A stretch of 64,000 nucleotides of DNA from Pseudoalteromonas haloplanktis ATCC 14393 (lineage in GTDB: Bacteria; Pseudomonadota; Gammaproteobacteria; Enterobacterales; Alteromonadaceae), in the NCBI RefSeq assembly GCF_000238355.1, contig NZ_AHCA01000009.1, forward strand, positions 163,432 through 227,431, read 5' to 3'. Positions 39,087 to 47,335 of this stretch are shown here, piece after piece. Made by a program: the position numbers and the translations under genes. Position 1 is the stretch's first letter. Every line of letters begins with the position of its first letter. The notes beneath the pieces are model-generated. The model saw only the letters and a list, made by a program, of their open reading frames with translations. It searched no databases and was not told the origin of the DNA.

Positions 39087-39453
39087 TGCGAAAACAGTAC
39101 TCAAACGCCAAGGACTAATGCGCCTTATATTTACCTTACGCCACACTTTTAATGGCTTAAAGTGGATGACCCGATTTGAAGCTGCATTTCAACAAGAACT
39201 CGCATTATTTCTATTGCTAGGTGCGTTTGCTTGGATGCAGGAGATAGCCACCAGCAATAAGCTACTTTTAATTGCCAGCTTGTTGTTTATATTATTTGCC
39301 GAGTTAGTGAATACCGCCGTTGAAGTGGTGGTTGATCGTATTGGTACTGAGCATCATGAGTTATCAGGTTTAGCAAAAGATATAGCCTCTGCCAGTGTGT
39401 TTATTGCCATGCTGATCAGCACACTTATTTGGTGGGCAATCTTATGGGCATAA
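39079..39453 (+). CDS. dgkA: Diacylglycerol kinase (DgkA)
   Basis: A 124-residue integral membrane kinase that phosphorylates diacylglycerol to phosphatidic acid. It has three membrane segments, and the catalytic ELVNTAVEVVVDRIG block is intact. Overlaps with eptA upstream (8 bp) and the LtaS-like gene downstream (10 bp) show tight coupling. The pairing makes sense because EptA leaves diacylglycerol as by-product. Confidence 0.95.
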   Translation: MNNAKTVLKRQGLMRLIFTLRHTFNGLKWMTRFEAAFQQELALFLLLGAFAWMQEIATSNKLLLIASLLFILFAELVNTAVEVVVDRIGTEHHELSGLAKDIASASVFIAMLISTLIWWAILWA

Positions 39454-41408
39454 CACAGAAACTTAACCTAAATCACCTACCAAGTAAGCTGGGTCCCTAC
39501 TGGATATTACTAACATTTTTTGGCTTATCGTTAACAACACTAACCTTAGCTCGCTTTGGCCTATGTGTTTGGCAAGGTGAGCGCGTATTTAGCTCTCATG
39601 CTTGGCTTAATATTTTTGTTGGCGGACTGCGTGTTGATATCGCAACCTTAAGTTATATTTTAATGCCTGCTTTACTGCTTATTATTGTCGCTTCAGCACT
39701 GAGTAAGCAATACATGACTCGCAACATCATTAAGTACTACCTGTTACTAATGACCGCGCTACTGGTCTTTTTTGAAGTGATAACGCCAACCTTCATTAAT
39801 GAATATGATTTGCGTCCTAATAGGTTGTTTATAGAGTATTTAATTTACCCTAAAGAAGTCTCAAAGATGATTTTTTCAGGCTATAAAACAGAGATAGTCT
39901 GCTCACTGTTGTTGCTGGTATTAGCTATAAAAGCAGCTGCAATAATATTTGCTTCACAATGGCAAAACCGCGCTCAATTATCGACACTAAAGCATACGGT
40001 AGTGGTCATCTTACTATTATGTTTAACGACTCTAGGCGCACGTAACTCTATTGGTCATCGCCCTTTAAATCCCGCTATGGTGGCATTTTCGACCGATCAT
40101 TTACTTAATGACCTGAGCCTCAATTCGCTTTACAGCGTGGCCTTTGCAATTAAACAGCTCAGTAATGAACAATCCAGTCAAGACTTTTATGGCACTATGG
40201 CAGAAGAGCAATTACTCACAGAAGTACGTAAAAGCATGCAAAATCAACAAGCTGACTTTAACAATAGCAACGCACCAACAAAGACTTTTCATCAAGCTGC
40301 GTACCAAGGTAAACCTAAAAACTTAGTGATCATACTACAAGAAAGTTTAGGCGCACGTTACGTGGGTACGTTAGGCGGCTTACCTTTAACTCCAAATATA
40401 GATAAACTTTACCAGCAAGGTTGGGGATTTGATAACTTATATGCAACGGGCACCCGCTCAGTACGAGGCATAGAGGCTGTTATTACCGGATTTACGCCGA
40501 CCCCTTCACGTGCAGTCGTAAAACTTGATAAATCACAACGTGACTTTTTTACTATCGCTGATTTTCTTGCTAAGCAAAACTACCATACCCAATTTATTTA
40601 TGGCGGTGAAAGTCACTTCGATAACATGCAAAGCTTCTTTTTAGGCAATGGTTTTGAGCAAATTGTTGATAGTGATGATTTTGCCAACATTGACTTTAAT
40701 GGCTCATGGGGTGCATCCGATGAAGATCTATACACACAAGCAGATATAGAGCTGACTAAGCTACAACAGCAAGGTAAGCCTTTTTTCAGCTTAGTGTTCT
40801 CAAGTTCAAATCATAGCCCTTATGAATTTCCTGATAATAAAATTTCACTCTACGACAATGACAAACAAACCCGTAATAATGCCGCTAAATACGCAGATTA
40901 TGCACTGGGTACATTTATTGAAAAAGCCAAAAAATCAACCTACTGGGAGGATACTGTATTTATAGTCATTGCCGATCACGATTCACGGGTTTCCGGCGCC
41001 AGTTTAGTGCCTATTGACCACTTTCGTATCCCTGCGGTGATCTTTGGTAAAGGTATTGCAGCAAAGCGCGATCACCAACTAGCCAGCCAGCTTGATATTC
41101 CAGCCACGTTATTGTCGTTAATTGGCGCCAGTGGTGAGCATCCAATGATAGGCCGCGACCTTTCACAAGCCATCGCCAACAATGAACAACGTGCGATGAT
41201 GCAATATGATAAAAACTTTGCCTATATAACAAAGCATCACCCTCAAGGTAATAAAGTGGTTATTTTACAACCACACAAACCCGCGACGTCTTATCTTTAT
41301 AGTGAGAGTAAATTAGTCCCCATTAGTAATGATCAACAACTAGTAAAACAAGCTCTTGCTCATGCAAACTTTGGTAACTTAGCCTATCAAAAAGGCTGGT
41401 ATCATTAA
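39444..41408 (+). CDS. LtaS-like membrane sulfatase / phosphoglycerol-type transferase
   Basis: A 654-residue alkaline-phosphatase-superfamily membrane protein. Five hydrophobic segments in the first 215 residues precede an extracytoplasmic catalytic domain. IILQESLGARYVG gives the first metal Glu, ATGTRSVRGIEAV the nucleophilic Thr and VIADHDSRV the later Asp-His pair. These match LTA synthase and OpgB-type enzymes, which use lipid head groups. The substrate in this Gram-negative is unknown. The ATG at 39444 is chosen within the dgkA overlap; a GTG at 39429 is possible. Release of diacylglycerol would explain the location beside dgkA. Confidence 0.85.
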   Translation: MGITQKLNLNHLPSKLGPYWILLTFFGLSLTTLTLARFGLCVWQGERVFSSHAWLNIFVGGLRVDIATLSYILMPALLLIIVASALSKQYMTRNIIKYYLLLMTALLVFFEVITPTFINEYDLRPNRLFIEYLIYPKEVSKMIFSGYKTEIVCSLLLLVLAIKAAAIIFASQWQNRAQLSTLKHTVVVILLLCLTTLGARNSIGHRPLNPAMVAFSTDHLLNDLSLNSLYSVAFAIKQLSNEQSSQDFYGTMAEEQLLTEVRKSMQNQQADFNNSNAPTKTFHQAAYQGKPKNLVIILQESLGARYVGTLGGLPLTPNIDKLYQQGWGFDNLYATGTRSVRGIEAVITGFTPTPSRAVVKLDKSQRDFFTIADFLAKQNYHTQFIYGGESHFDNMQSFFLGNGFEQIVDSDDFANIDFNGSWGASDEDLYTQADIELTKLQQQGKPFFSLVFSSSNHSPYEFPDNKISLYDNDKQTRNNAAKYADYALGTFIEKAKKSTYWEDTVFIVIADHDSRVSGASLVPIDHFRIPAVIFGKGIAAKRDHQLASQLDIPATLLSLIGASGEHPMIGRDLSQAIANNEQRAMMQYDKNFAYITKHHPQGNKVVILQPHKPATSYLYSESKLVPISNDQQLVKQALAHANFGNLAYQKGWYH

Positions 41409-41412
41409 TCTT

Positions 41413-41439
41413 TAAGCCTTGCTAAAGTAGTAAGGCTTA
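41413..41439 (+). terminator. Weak hairpin after the LtaS-like gene
   Basis: TAAGCCTT and AAGGCTTA form an 8-bp stem with an 11-base loop. The T-tract is short, so it may only partly separate the upstream genes from the two-component system. Confidence 0.45.
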
Positions 41440-41464
41440 TTCGTCAGTTTATAAAGTTAACACA

Positions 41465-42139
41465 ATGAAAATACTGGTAATAGAAGATTCTGAACCACTT
41501 AGACGCAGCTTAGATGTTGGCCTCAATAATCTTGGTTTTACTGTTGATAGTACAGGGGATGGATCTCATGGCTTAAGCATGGCACTCAGCGGCGATTATG
41601 ATCTCATTATTCTCGACCTAATGCTACCAAGTGTAGATGGCATGAGTATTCTTAAAGCACTACGCAGTACCTCTAGCCAAACCCGTGTACTTATTCTATC
41701 TGCCCGCTCAGAAGCGCAAGATAAAATAAACGGCTTGATGACTGGTGCAGATGATTATTTAACTAAACCTTTCTCATTTGAAGAGTTGCATGCCAGAGTG
41801 CTGGCACTTTCTCGTCGGGGTCAACTGCACAGCCAGCAAAATACCTTAAGTGTTGGTGATTGCGTGTTAGATTTAGGATTAAAAACTCTGCATTATCAAG
41901 GGCAACCTGTAAACCTAACCCGCAACGAGTATAAAATTATTGAATGCTTATTTGGCGCAAAAGGCCGCGTATTGGGGCTTGAAATGATCAGTGAAGCTGT
42001 TGTCGGCCAATTTGATATACTGTCAAAAAACGCCCTCGAAGCGCATATTTCTGCAATACGTAAAAAAGTCCGCCAGCTTGGCGGGGAACTCCCTATTAAG
42101 AACAAACGAGGGTTCGGCTATGTTGCCTCACAAGACTAA
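41465..42139 (+). CDS. OmpR/PmrA-type response regulator
   Basis: A 224-residue regulator with a receiver domain (phospho-acceptor Asp51 in LIILDLMLPSVDG; Lys in YLTKPFSFEEL) and a C-terminal winged helix (about 128-220, ending IKNKRGFGYVA). It overlaps the sensor kinase gene by 20 bases. Like PmrA/QseB systems next to eptA genes, it may control the locus, but that is inference from position. Confidence 0.92.
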   Translation: MKILVIEDSEPLRRSLDVGLNNLGFTVDSTGDGSHGLSMALSGDYDLIILDLMLPSVDGMSILKALRSTSSQTRVLILSARSEAQDKINGLMTGADDYLTKPFSFEELHARVLALSRRGQLHSQQNTLSVGDCVLDLGLKTLHYQGQPVNLTRNEYKIIECLFGAKGRVLGLEMISEAVVGQFDILSKNALEAHISAIRKKVRQLGGELPIKNKRGFGYVASQD

Positions 42140-43553
42140 GCTTCATTCGATTAAACGAAAACTAGTAAATAATATTACCGCTGTGATCTCATTGATCTTA
42201 GTAACTATTTTTTTAACGGTCGATTTAAGCGTCGATTCTTGGGTCGAGAATCAATTCAATCAATCCTTGTCCAATAAAGCAAATTACTTAAAAACCTTAG
42301 TAAAAGATCATGCGGGCAAACTGGAGTTTGATTTTGCCGGTGAGTTTATGTCTGAATACGAGCAAGCTAATGCCAGCGAGTTTTATCAATTGTGGCACGA
42401 ACAACACACCTTCGAAAAATCCGACTCGTTACAGATCTATCCAGGCGTCGACTTACCTAATATAGATATTCCGATTAATGAATTTAAAATTATTGATTAC
42501 ACTCTACCAAATGGTGAAGAAGGGCGAGCGATGATCAGTCACTTCATTGCTCAGCAAGAAGACGAAAGTGCACGTAATAGTGGTCATTTTAATACTATGG
42601 TATTAACAATTGCAGCACCAACTTCAGCATTAAATAAAGTGTTAATCATTATTGATGTCGTATTTTTGCTTACCTGTATTATTACAGTATTTGGCGTACG
42701 CTACTTAGTTACCCGCATCGTCAATCGTGGCCTCTATCCACTGAATAACTTAAACGAACAAATTAAACAACTCGATATCACTGGCGCCTCACAAACCATT
42801 AAAAGTGACTTTAAGGTAGAAGAGATAGAGCCTATTCGTAATGAGCTCAATAAATTCATCACCACCAATCAGCAGCTCTATCAAAATGAAAAACGCCTTA
42901 CTAGTGACATTGCTCATGAGTTAAAAACCCCTATTGCAGAGCTAATTAGCCTCTCTGAAGTGGCATTGCGCTACCCCAACGATGAACGCATAACCAGCAC
43001 CTACACCAGCGATATACTCGCCATTTCGCAGCGCATGAAAACCATAGTTAATAATCTTCTATTATTACAACGAGCTGGTAGCAGCGCCATTGAACTAAAC
43101 CTTGAAAAGCTCAATTTAAGTGAATTTATAAATGACCTCAGTAACGAACTGCAGTTTAAGCACCCAGATATTGAACAACGATTACAACATGATATTGCCG
43201 TGGACCTGCTTGTTACAGTAGATAAGTTTTGTTTGCATACCATTTTGACTAACTTACTCGATAACGCACTATTTTATGGTGTACCTGGCCAAAGCGTTAA
43301 TTTACGGGTTGAGCAGTTTGCAGACAAAACGACTATTACTCTCTGCAATGCCCTTACAGAACCATTAAGTGAACAACAACTAGAAGCGATTTTTGATCCG
43401 CTTTATCAACTAGATAGTTCACGAACGAACAACCAGCGTCACGGTTTAGGGTTATCGATAGTAAAAAGTTTATGCAACTTAAACCACTTTAGTATCAGCG
43501 CTAAAAATAAACCGGATACTCGCTTAGCACTAATTTTAACATTACCTAGATAG
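42120..43553 (+). CDS. Sensor histidine kinase partner of the adjacent regulator
   Basis: A 477-residue inner-membrane kinase. Membrane helices at about 15-36 and 174-194 bracket a periplasmic sensor region of about 135 residues. The dimerisation box has His267 in SDIAHELKTP. The N box is LTNLLDNALFYG and the G2 region HGLGLSIVKSL. The G1 box is poorly conserved (FDPLYQLDSS follows a short link). The true start is the ATG at 42120 behind GAGGG; the frame extends upstream inside the regulator gene. The stimulus may be cationic peptides or metals, judged only from eptA. Confidence 0.92.
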   Translation: MLPHKTKLHSIKRKLVNNITAVISLILVTIFLTVDLSVDSWVENQFNQSLSNKANYLKTLVKDHAGKLEFDFAGEFMSEYEQANASEFYQLWHEQHTFEKSDSLQIYPGVDLPNIDIPINEFKIIDYTLPNGEEGRAMISHFIAQQEDESARNSGHFNTMVLTIAAPTSALNKVLIIIDVVFLLTCIITVFGVRYLVTRIVNRGLYPLNNLNEQIKQLDITGASQTIKSDFKVEEIEPIRNELNKFITTNQQLYQNEKRLTSDIAHELKTPIAELISLSEVALRYPNDERITSTYTSDILAISQRMKTIVNNLLLLQRAGSSAIELNLEKLNLSEFINDLSNELQFKHPDIEQRLQHDIAVDLLVTVDKFCLHTILTNLLDNALFYGVPGQSVNLRVEQFADKTTITLCNALTEPLSEQQLEAIFDPLYQLDSSRTNNQRHGLGLSIVKSLCNLNHFSISAKNKPDTRLALILTLPR

Positions 43554-43598
43554 AATATTAGTTTATATTATCTCGGTAATTTATTAATAAGGACAATT

Positions 43599-44477
43599 AT
43601 GAACCTCACCCAACGTATTAGCAGTTACTTTATTTTATCGCTTTTCCTGTGTATTAGTTTTGCCAGTCATAGTGAACCGGGCCTTTGGCAAATCGAGAAA
43701 AACGGTATTAACAGCTATTTATTTGGCACCGTGCATGTAGGTGATGCCAGCATGAAAGGTCTACCAGAGAAAGTCACTAAAGCCATTGATGCCAGTGATA
43801 AAGTAATTGTTGAAGTTGATATCAGTGCAATTAGCCCAATGGAAATGCAACGACGCTCTATGCCGTTTATGATGCTAAAAAATGGTAAGACCCTGCAAAG
43901 TGAGTTATCAGAGCAAAACTACGCTAAGTTAAAAGAATACTTCAGCAAAAAGTCGATAGATATTGCGATGTTTAATAACCTAGCCCCATGGGCGGTAATG
44001 GTAACCATGATGCAAATGGAATTCCAAAATGCTGGATTTTCTGATCAAACAGGTATCGATAAGCAAGTACTTGCTTACGCCAAAGATAATAATATAGCAG
44101 TGGGCGAGTTAGAAACCCTTGAATATCAAATGGAAATGTTTAACCACATGTCATTGTTAAGCAATGAGATGATTGAAGAAACGTTTGAACAACTTGCCGA
44201 CGTAGAAACCTATTTTATTACCTTAGTGGATGCGTGGAAAAACGGTGACATGGTCACGCTAACTAAGTATTACAATGAAAGTTTTGACGACAGTAACTAT
44301 GGTGAGATCAGCGAACAAGTGATGCTGATTGAACGTAACAATAATTGGGTAACAGAACTCACGCCACGCATCGGTAAAGAAAAGTTATTTATCGCCGTAG
44401 GCGCCCTACACTTACCAGAGCAACACGGTTTATTAAAACAATTTAAAGACCAAGGTTTTACAGTAACTCGTCTTTAA
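43599..44477 (+). CDS. TraB/GumN family protein
   Basis: A 292-residue exported protein with signal peptide (about 1-25). The TraB/GumN signature is clear: LWQIEKNGINSYLFGTVHVG near the mature N-terminus and IAVGALHLPEQHGLL near the C-terminus, each holding a GTxH/GxxH-type motif that may bind metal. Family members are proposed to be metal-dependent proteases (Tiki-like), and the bacterial function is not settled. It follows the kinase gene by 45 bases with an AAGGA site, so it may be the last gene of the envelope locus. Confidence 0.88.
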   Translation: MNLTQRISSYFILSLFLCISFASHSEPGLWQIEKNGINSYLFGTVHVGDASMKGLPEKVTKAIDASDKVIVEVDISAISPMEMQRRSMPFMMLKNGKTLQSELSEQNYAKLKEYFSKKSIDIAMFNNLAPWAVMVTMMQMEFQNAGFSDQTGIDKQVLAYAKDNNIAVGELETLEYQMEMFNHMSLLSNEMIEETFEQLADVETYFITLVDAWKNGDMVTLTKYYNESFDDSNYGEISEQVMLIERNNNWVTELTPRIGKEKLFIAVGALHLPEQHGLLKQFKDQGFTVTRL

Positions 44478-44556
44478 TGACTCACAAATAGACACTTCAT
44501 CTGCTTGGCTAGCAATAGCCAAGCGGGCTAATTTATTGTCCTCCCTCATTTACTGC

Positions 44557-44635
44557 TCATTCCCTTTTTCTTTGTGCAAAAAAATTTAAGTAAGTTATTC
44601 ACAAAGAGGTTAAGAGACGCTGCGCTTTAGAGGAA
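44557..44635. repeat. Left direct repeat flanking the parDE island
   Basis: About 79 bases from TCATTCCCT to GCGCTTTAGAGGAA match, with roughly 80% identity by eye, the stretch at 46335-46413 in the same orientation. The shared core ACAAAGAGGTTAAGAG and CGCTGCGCTTTAGAGGAA is nearly exact. Confidence 0.75.
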
Positions 44636-44702
44636 TATAGAAGTAGCTGCTGCGCTAATATCGTAAGGACACTGAAATTATAAAAGTGGCCGCCTGCTTC
44701 CT

Positions 44703-45011
44703 TTAGAAGTCGATATCAGCTCCATCACCTTTACCGCCTAATAAGCCTCTCAATAACCCCCCTAGTATCCTAAGCAACCAGATTATAAGCTCAATAGGGA
44801 ACTCAACTATAAGTTCAAGCTTGTCAATTATAGCGCTTTCTGAAACACGCTTACCGCGTTTTTTGCTTGGCCAAACAAGGTAAGTAAAAAGATAAAAGAC
44901 AAACCCTGCAAACAAGTATGTCCAGTCAAAATGGACAATTAGCATCCCCATGATCAAAAAAGTGCCAGCGATAAATCCCAACGTCGCGACGGCTATCCTT
45001 ATAGATTCCAT
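44703..45011 (-). CDS. Small membrane protein of unknown function
   Basis: A 102-residue protein with two adjacent hydrophobic segments in the N-terminal half (about 8-45), a basic stretch (PSKKRGKR near 50), an amphipathic segment and a Gly-rich tail GGLLRGLLGGKGDGAD. A GGGAGG ribosome-binding site precedes the ATG, which supports expression. I do not recognise a family. It lies alone inside the segment bounded by the direct repeats, opposite in direction to parDE. Confidence 0.6.
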   Translation of the reverse strand: MESIRIAVATLGFIAGTFLIMGMLIVHFDWTYLFAGFVFYLFTYLVWPSKKRGKRVSESAIIDKLELIVEFPIELIIWLLRILGGLLRGLLGGKGDGADIDF

Positions 45012-45259
45012 AGTTAATTAACCTCCCTAAGCTCTAAAATGAAATGAAATGACATCCAGTTGATTTTTTCATTTAAGATTATGACCAAAAAAAGCTGACA
45101 AGTTTACACAATATACTTTTCAACAATACTTATTGACAGAAATAATTAGTCACAAAGAGCTTAAAAGGCGACAACTAGCTTGAAAAAAGCGGCAAGACAA
45201 TAGCTGGCTGAAACTGGCAAGGTAAGAGAAAAAAGCCAACTGCTTTTTTGCCCATTTAA

Positions 45260-45305
45260 TTGCCTTGATATATTTTTTATACCATAATCCAGTATATATT
45301 GGTAT
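45260..45305 (+). promoter_or_regulatory. parDE promoter and operator
   Basis: TTGCCT (45260-45265) and CATAAT (45283-45288) are spaced 17 bases apart. The -10 element overlaps one arm of an inverted repeat, ATACCA (45279-45284) and TGGTAT (45300-45305), a suitable place for ParD autorepression. Confidence 0.65.
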
Positions 45306-45322
45306 TTAAAAAATTTTACATT

Positions 45323-45562
45323 ATGGCTAAGAATACAAGCGTAACATTAGGCGATCATTTCGATAAATTTATAAATCAGCAACTTAACTCAGGTCGTTAT
45401 GGCTCAGCAAGTGAAGTAATACGTGCTGGTTTAAGAGCCCTAGAAGATCAGGAAATAAAGACAATGAATTTACGCAATATGCTAATTGACGGTGAAAACA
45501 GTGGCGTTGCGGATTACTCGTATGATTCTTTGATTTTAGAGCTGGACAAAGATAACCACTAA
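45323..45562 (+). CDS. parD: Type II antitoxin, ParD family
   Basis: A 79-residue ribbon-helix-helix antitoxin. The N-terminus NTSVTLGDHFDKFINQQLNS and the block GRYGSASEVIRAGLRALED are typical of the CC2985/ParD group. The acidic C-terminus would neutralise ParE. The ATG at 45323 is the family start; the frame extends eight codons upstream. Its last base overlaps the toxin start (TAATG), the usual coupling. Confidence 0.93.
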   Translation: MAKNTSVTLGDHFDKFINQQLNSGRYGSASEVIRAGLRALEDQEIKTMNLRNMLIDGENSGVADYSYDSLILELDKDNH

Positions 45563-45855
45563 TGTCGCAATTCGAAGTATCAGGAAAAGCCAAAAGCGAT
45601 TTAATAAAAATAGCCAAATATACTCAGTTAACTTGGGGTACAGCGCAAAGAAATGACTATTTAAAACTGTTAGATAGTACTTTCCAGCAATTAGCCGACG
45701 AACCTATGCAGGGAGTTCATTGCGATTACATAAGGGAAGGTTATCGAAAACGGCCGCAAGGTAGTCACGTAATTTATTATAAAGAACATAAAACAAAGCA
45801 AATTTTAATCGTGAGAATATTACACAAAAGTATGGATGTTAACCGCGCGCTCTGA
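45562..45855 (+). CDS. parE: Type II toxin, ParE/RelE superfamily
   Basis: A 97-residue toxin of the ParE type: FEVSGKAKSDLIKIAKYT at the N-terminus, then YRKRPQGSHVIYYKEH and ILIVRILHKSMD. ParE toxins poison DNA gyrase. The reading frame is complete, so the module is probably functional. It sits in a low-GC segment between direct repeats. Confidence 0.92.
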   Translation: MSQFEVSGKAKSDLIKIAKYTQLTWGTAQRNDYLKLLDSTFQQLADEPMQGVHCDYIREGYRKRPQGSHVIYYKEHKTKQILIVRILHKSMDVNRAL

Positions 45856-45962
45856 AAAATATAACGAGCCTGTAGAATCACTTGTTTCTAATTTATTGTT
45901 ATTGATGGTTCAAACATAGCCGAGTTGCTATTTTGCCCCCATCATTTACTGCTCATTCCCTT

Positions 45963-46390
45963 CTCTTTGTACAAAATGTGTTTAAGTGAATTACTCACAA
46001 AGAGGTTAGGCAACTAGATCCTGAGGTTGACGTAGGTCGTGCTTTAGCGCGTCAATTACAATAACTAAAGCTGTCGCCATAAATGACGACCTACAATTTG
46101 CTAGGTGTATACCCACAGCCCGTTGCTCGAACCCCATGGCTTGTCATCCCCTGCTCTTTGTGCAAAATGTGTTTAAGTGAATTACTCACAAAGAGGTTAG
46201 GCAACTAGATCCTGAGGTTGGCGTAGGTCGTGCTTTAGCGCGTCAATTCCAATAACTAAAGCTGTCGCCATAAATGACGACCTACAATTTGCTAGGTGTA
46301 TACCCACAGCCCGTTGCTCGAACCTCGTGGCTTGTCATTCCCTGCTCTTTGTACAAAATGTGTTTAAGTGAATTACTCACAAAGAGGTTA
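45963..46390. repeat. 191-bp tandem repeats with REP-like palindrome
   Basis: Two full copies (45963-46153 and 46154-46344) and the start of a third (from 46345) repeat with an exact 191-base period and only a few mismatches. Each full unit contains the inverted pair GTAGGTCGT...ACGACCTAC (46032-46040 with 46086-46094, and 191 bases on), resembling REP/BIME elements. No coding frame crosses the copies. The region 45856-46523 holds no supportable gene. Confidence 0.9.
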
Positions 46391-46413
46391 AGAGGCGCTG
46401 CGCTTTAGAGGAA
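46335..46413. repeat. Right direct repeat flanking the parDE island
   Basis: Matches 44557-44635 in the same direction and overlaps the third, partial 191-bp unit. Together the two copies enclose about 1.7 kb with the 102-residue membrane gene and parDE. Confidence 0.75.
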
Positions 46414-46523
46414 GTAAACGAATTTGTTTATTGATTTTTAATTGACCGTCAATTGATAAAACGGTCAAAAAGACTACTAGCGCCTATCGACAGGTTAAGA
46501 CTCATATCTATTAGGCATTCTGA

Positions 46524-47018
46524 CTAGTATAAACTTCTCAATTCATAGCCTAATTGTTCATGCAACTTTTCATAAATATCTGAATAAGCAACATAATGTG
46601 TTTCAGCCTCACATTCATTTTTAGACCTATTACACTTGGTAGCTGCTGTTTGTAGTTCATCTAATTTATTGCGTAGTTTGTCGTTTGATACACGCTGAAT
46701 TAAAATTGATGTTTTTGAATTCAACTCAAATAGTTGTTCATCTAAATTTTCCGGAATATGTTCTTTCCATTCACAAGTTAAGTCGTAAATTTTCATTTTT
46801 GATCGATATGAGCGAGAACAGGTGAGAATATATTTTCGAATTTCAATTTGTAATTCGAGTAACGTTTCTCTTTGAAATACTCTTGCACGTTCTTCTCGAT
46901 CTTGAATTTTGGTGTTTTTTGAAATTTTATATGTAATCCAATTTGTCATCGCTGTAGTAGCAATACTTGCTGTAGCACCTACAAGCGTACCAGCAAACCC
47001 CCAAGTCATTGCATCCAT
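46524..47018 (-). CDS. Orphan membrane-anchored protein
   Basis: A 164-residue protein with one N-terminal hydrophobic segment (about 4-30) and then a charged, helical region likely to form coiled coil (EERARVFQRETLLELQIEIR). Four Cys residues lie in the C-terminal half. The GTGGAGC ribosome-binding site supports translation. Codon and base use are more AT-rich than in neighbouring core genes. No family is recognised. Its place at the edge of the repeat island suggests recent acquisition. Confidence 0.6.
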   Translation of the reverse strand: MDAMTWGFAGTLVGATASIATTAMTNWITYKISKNTKIQDREERARVFQRETLLELQIEIRKYILTCSRSYRSKMKIYDLTCEWKEHIPENLDEQLFELNSKTSILIQRVSNDKLRNKLDELQTAATKCNRSKNECEAETHYVAYSDIYEKLHEQLGYELRSLY

Positions 47019-47335
47019 AGTAGCTCCACTGTGATATATCTAACAATTTAATCAAAGAGTACTTTCCTCTTTTTTATACAAAAGGCGCGTTCTCTTATTT
47101 ACATTACCCATTAATAACAAATTACGTAACTGTTTGCTATCCATATAACCAAACCACCTCAAGATGCAGAATTCAGCGTTTCTCGGATGCTTAATATCAA
47201 GGCGTTACTTTGCAAGAATGGCTGTTGGGTTTCGTAGCACTCAACCCACTCTACGGTGATAAACTTAACGCCGAGCTGCTCTGGTTTTTCCTAGCGCCTA
47301 GTCTCTAGAACCTTTCTCTACCCCTAGCACCTTCT
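47019..47335. other. Intergenic region with REP-like remnants
   Basis: No coding frame can be supported. It holds a short inverted pair TGGGTT/AACCCA (47226-47231 with 47243-47248) and an internally repetitive tract of CTAG and CTCTACCC words just before the ModF-like gene (about 47290-47335). Confidence 0.5.

Noticed and set aside
45963..46390. CRISPR-like array in the tandem repeats
   Set aside because: The whole 191-bp unit repeats, without unique spacers between short repeats.
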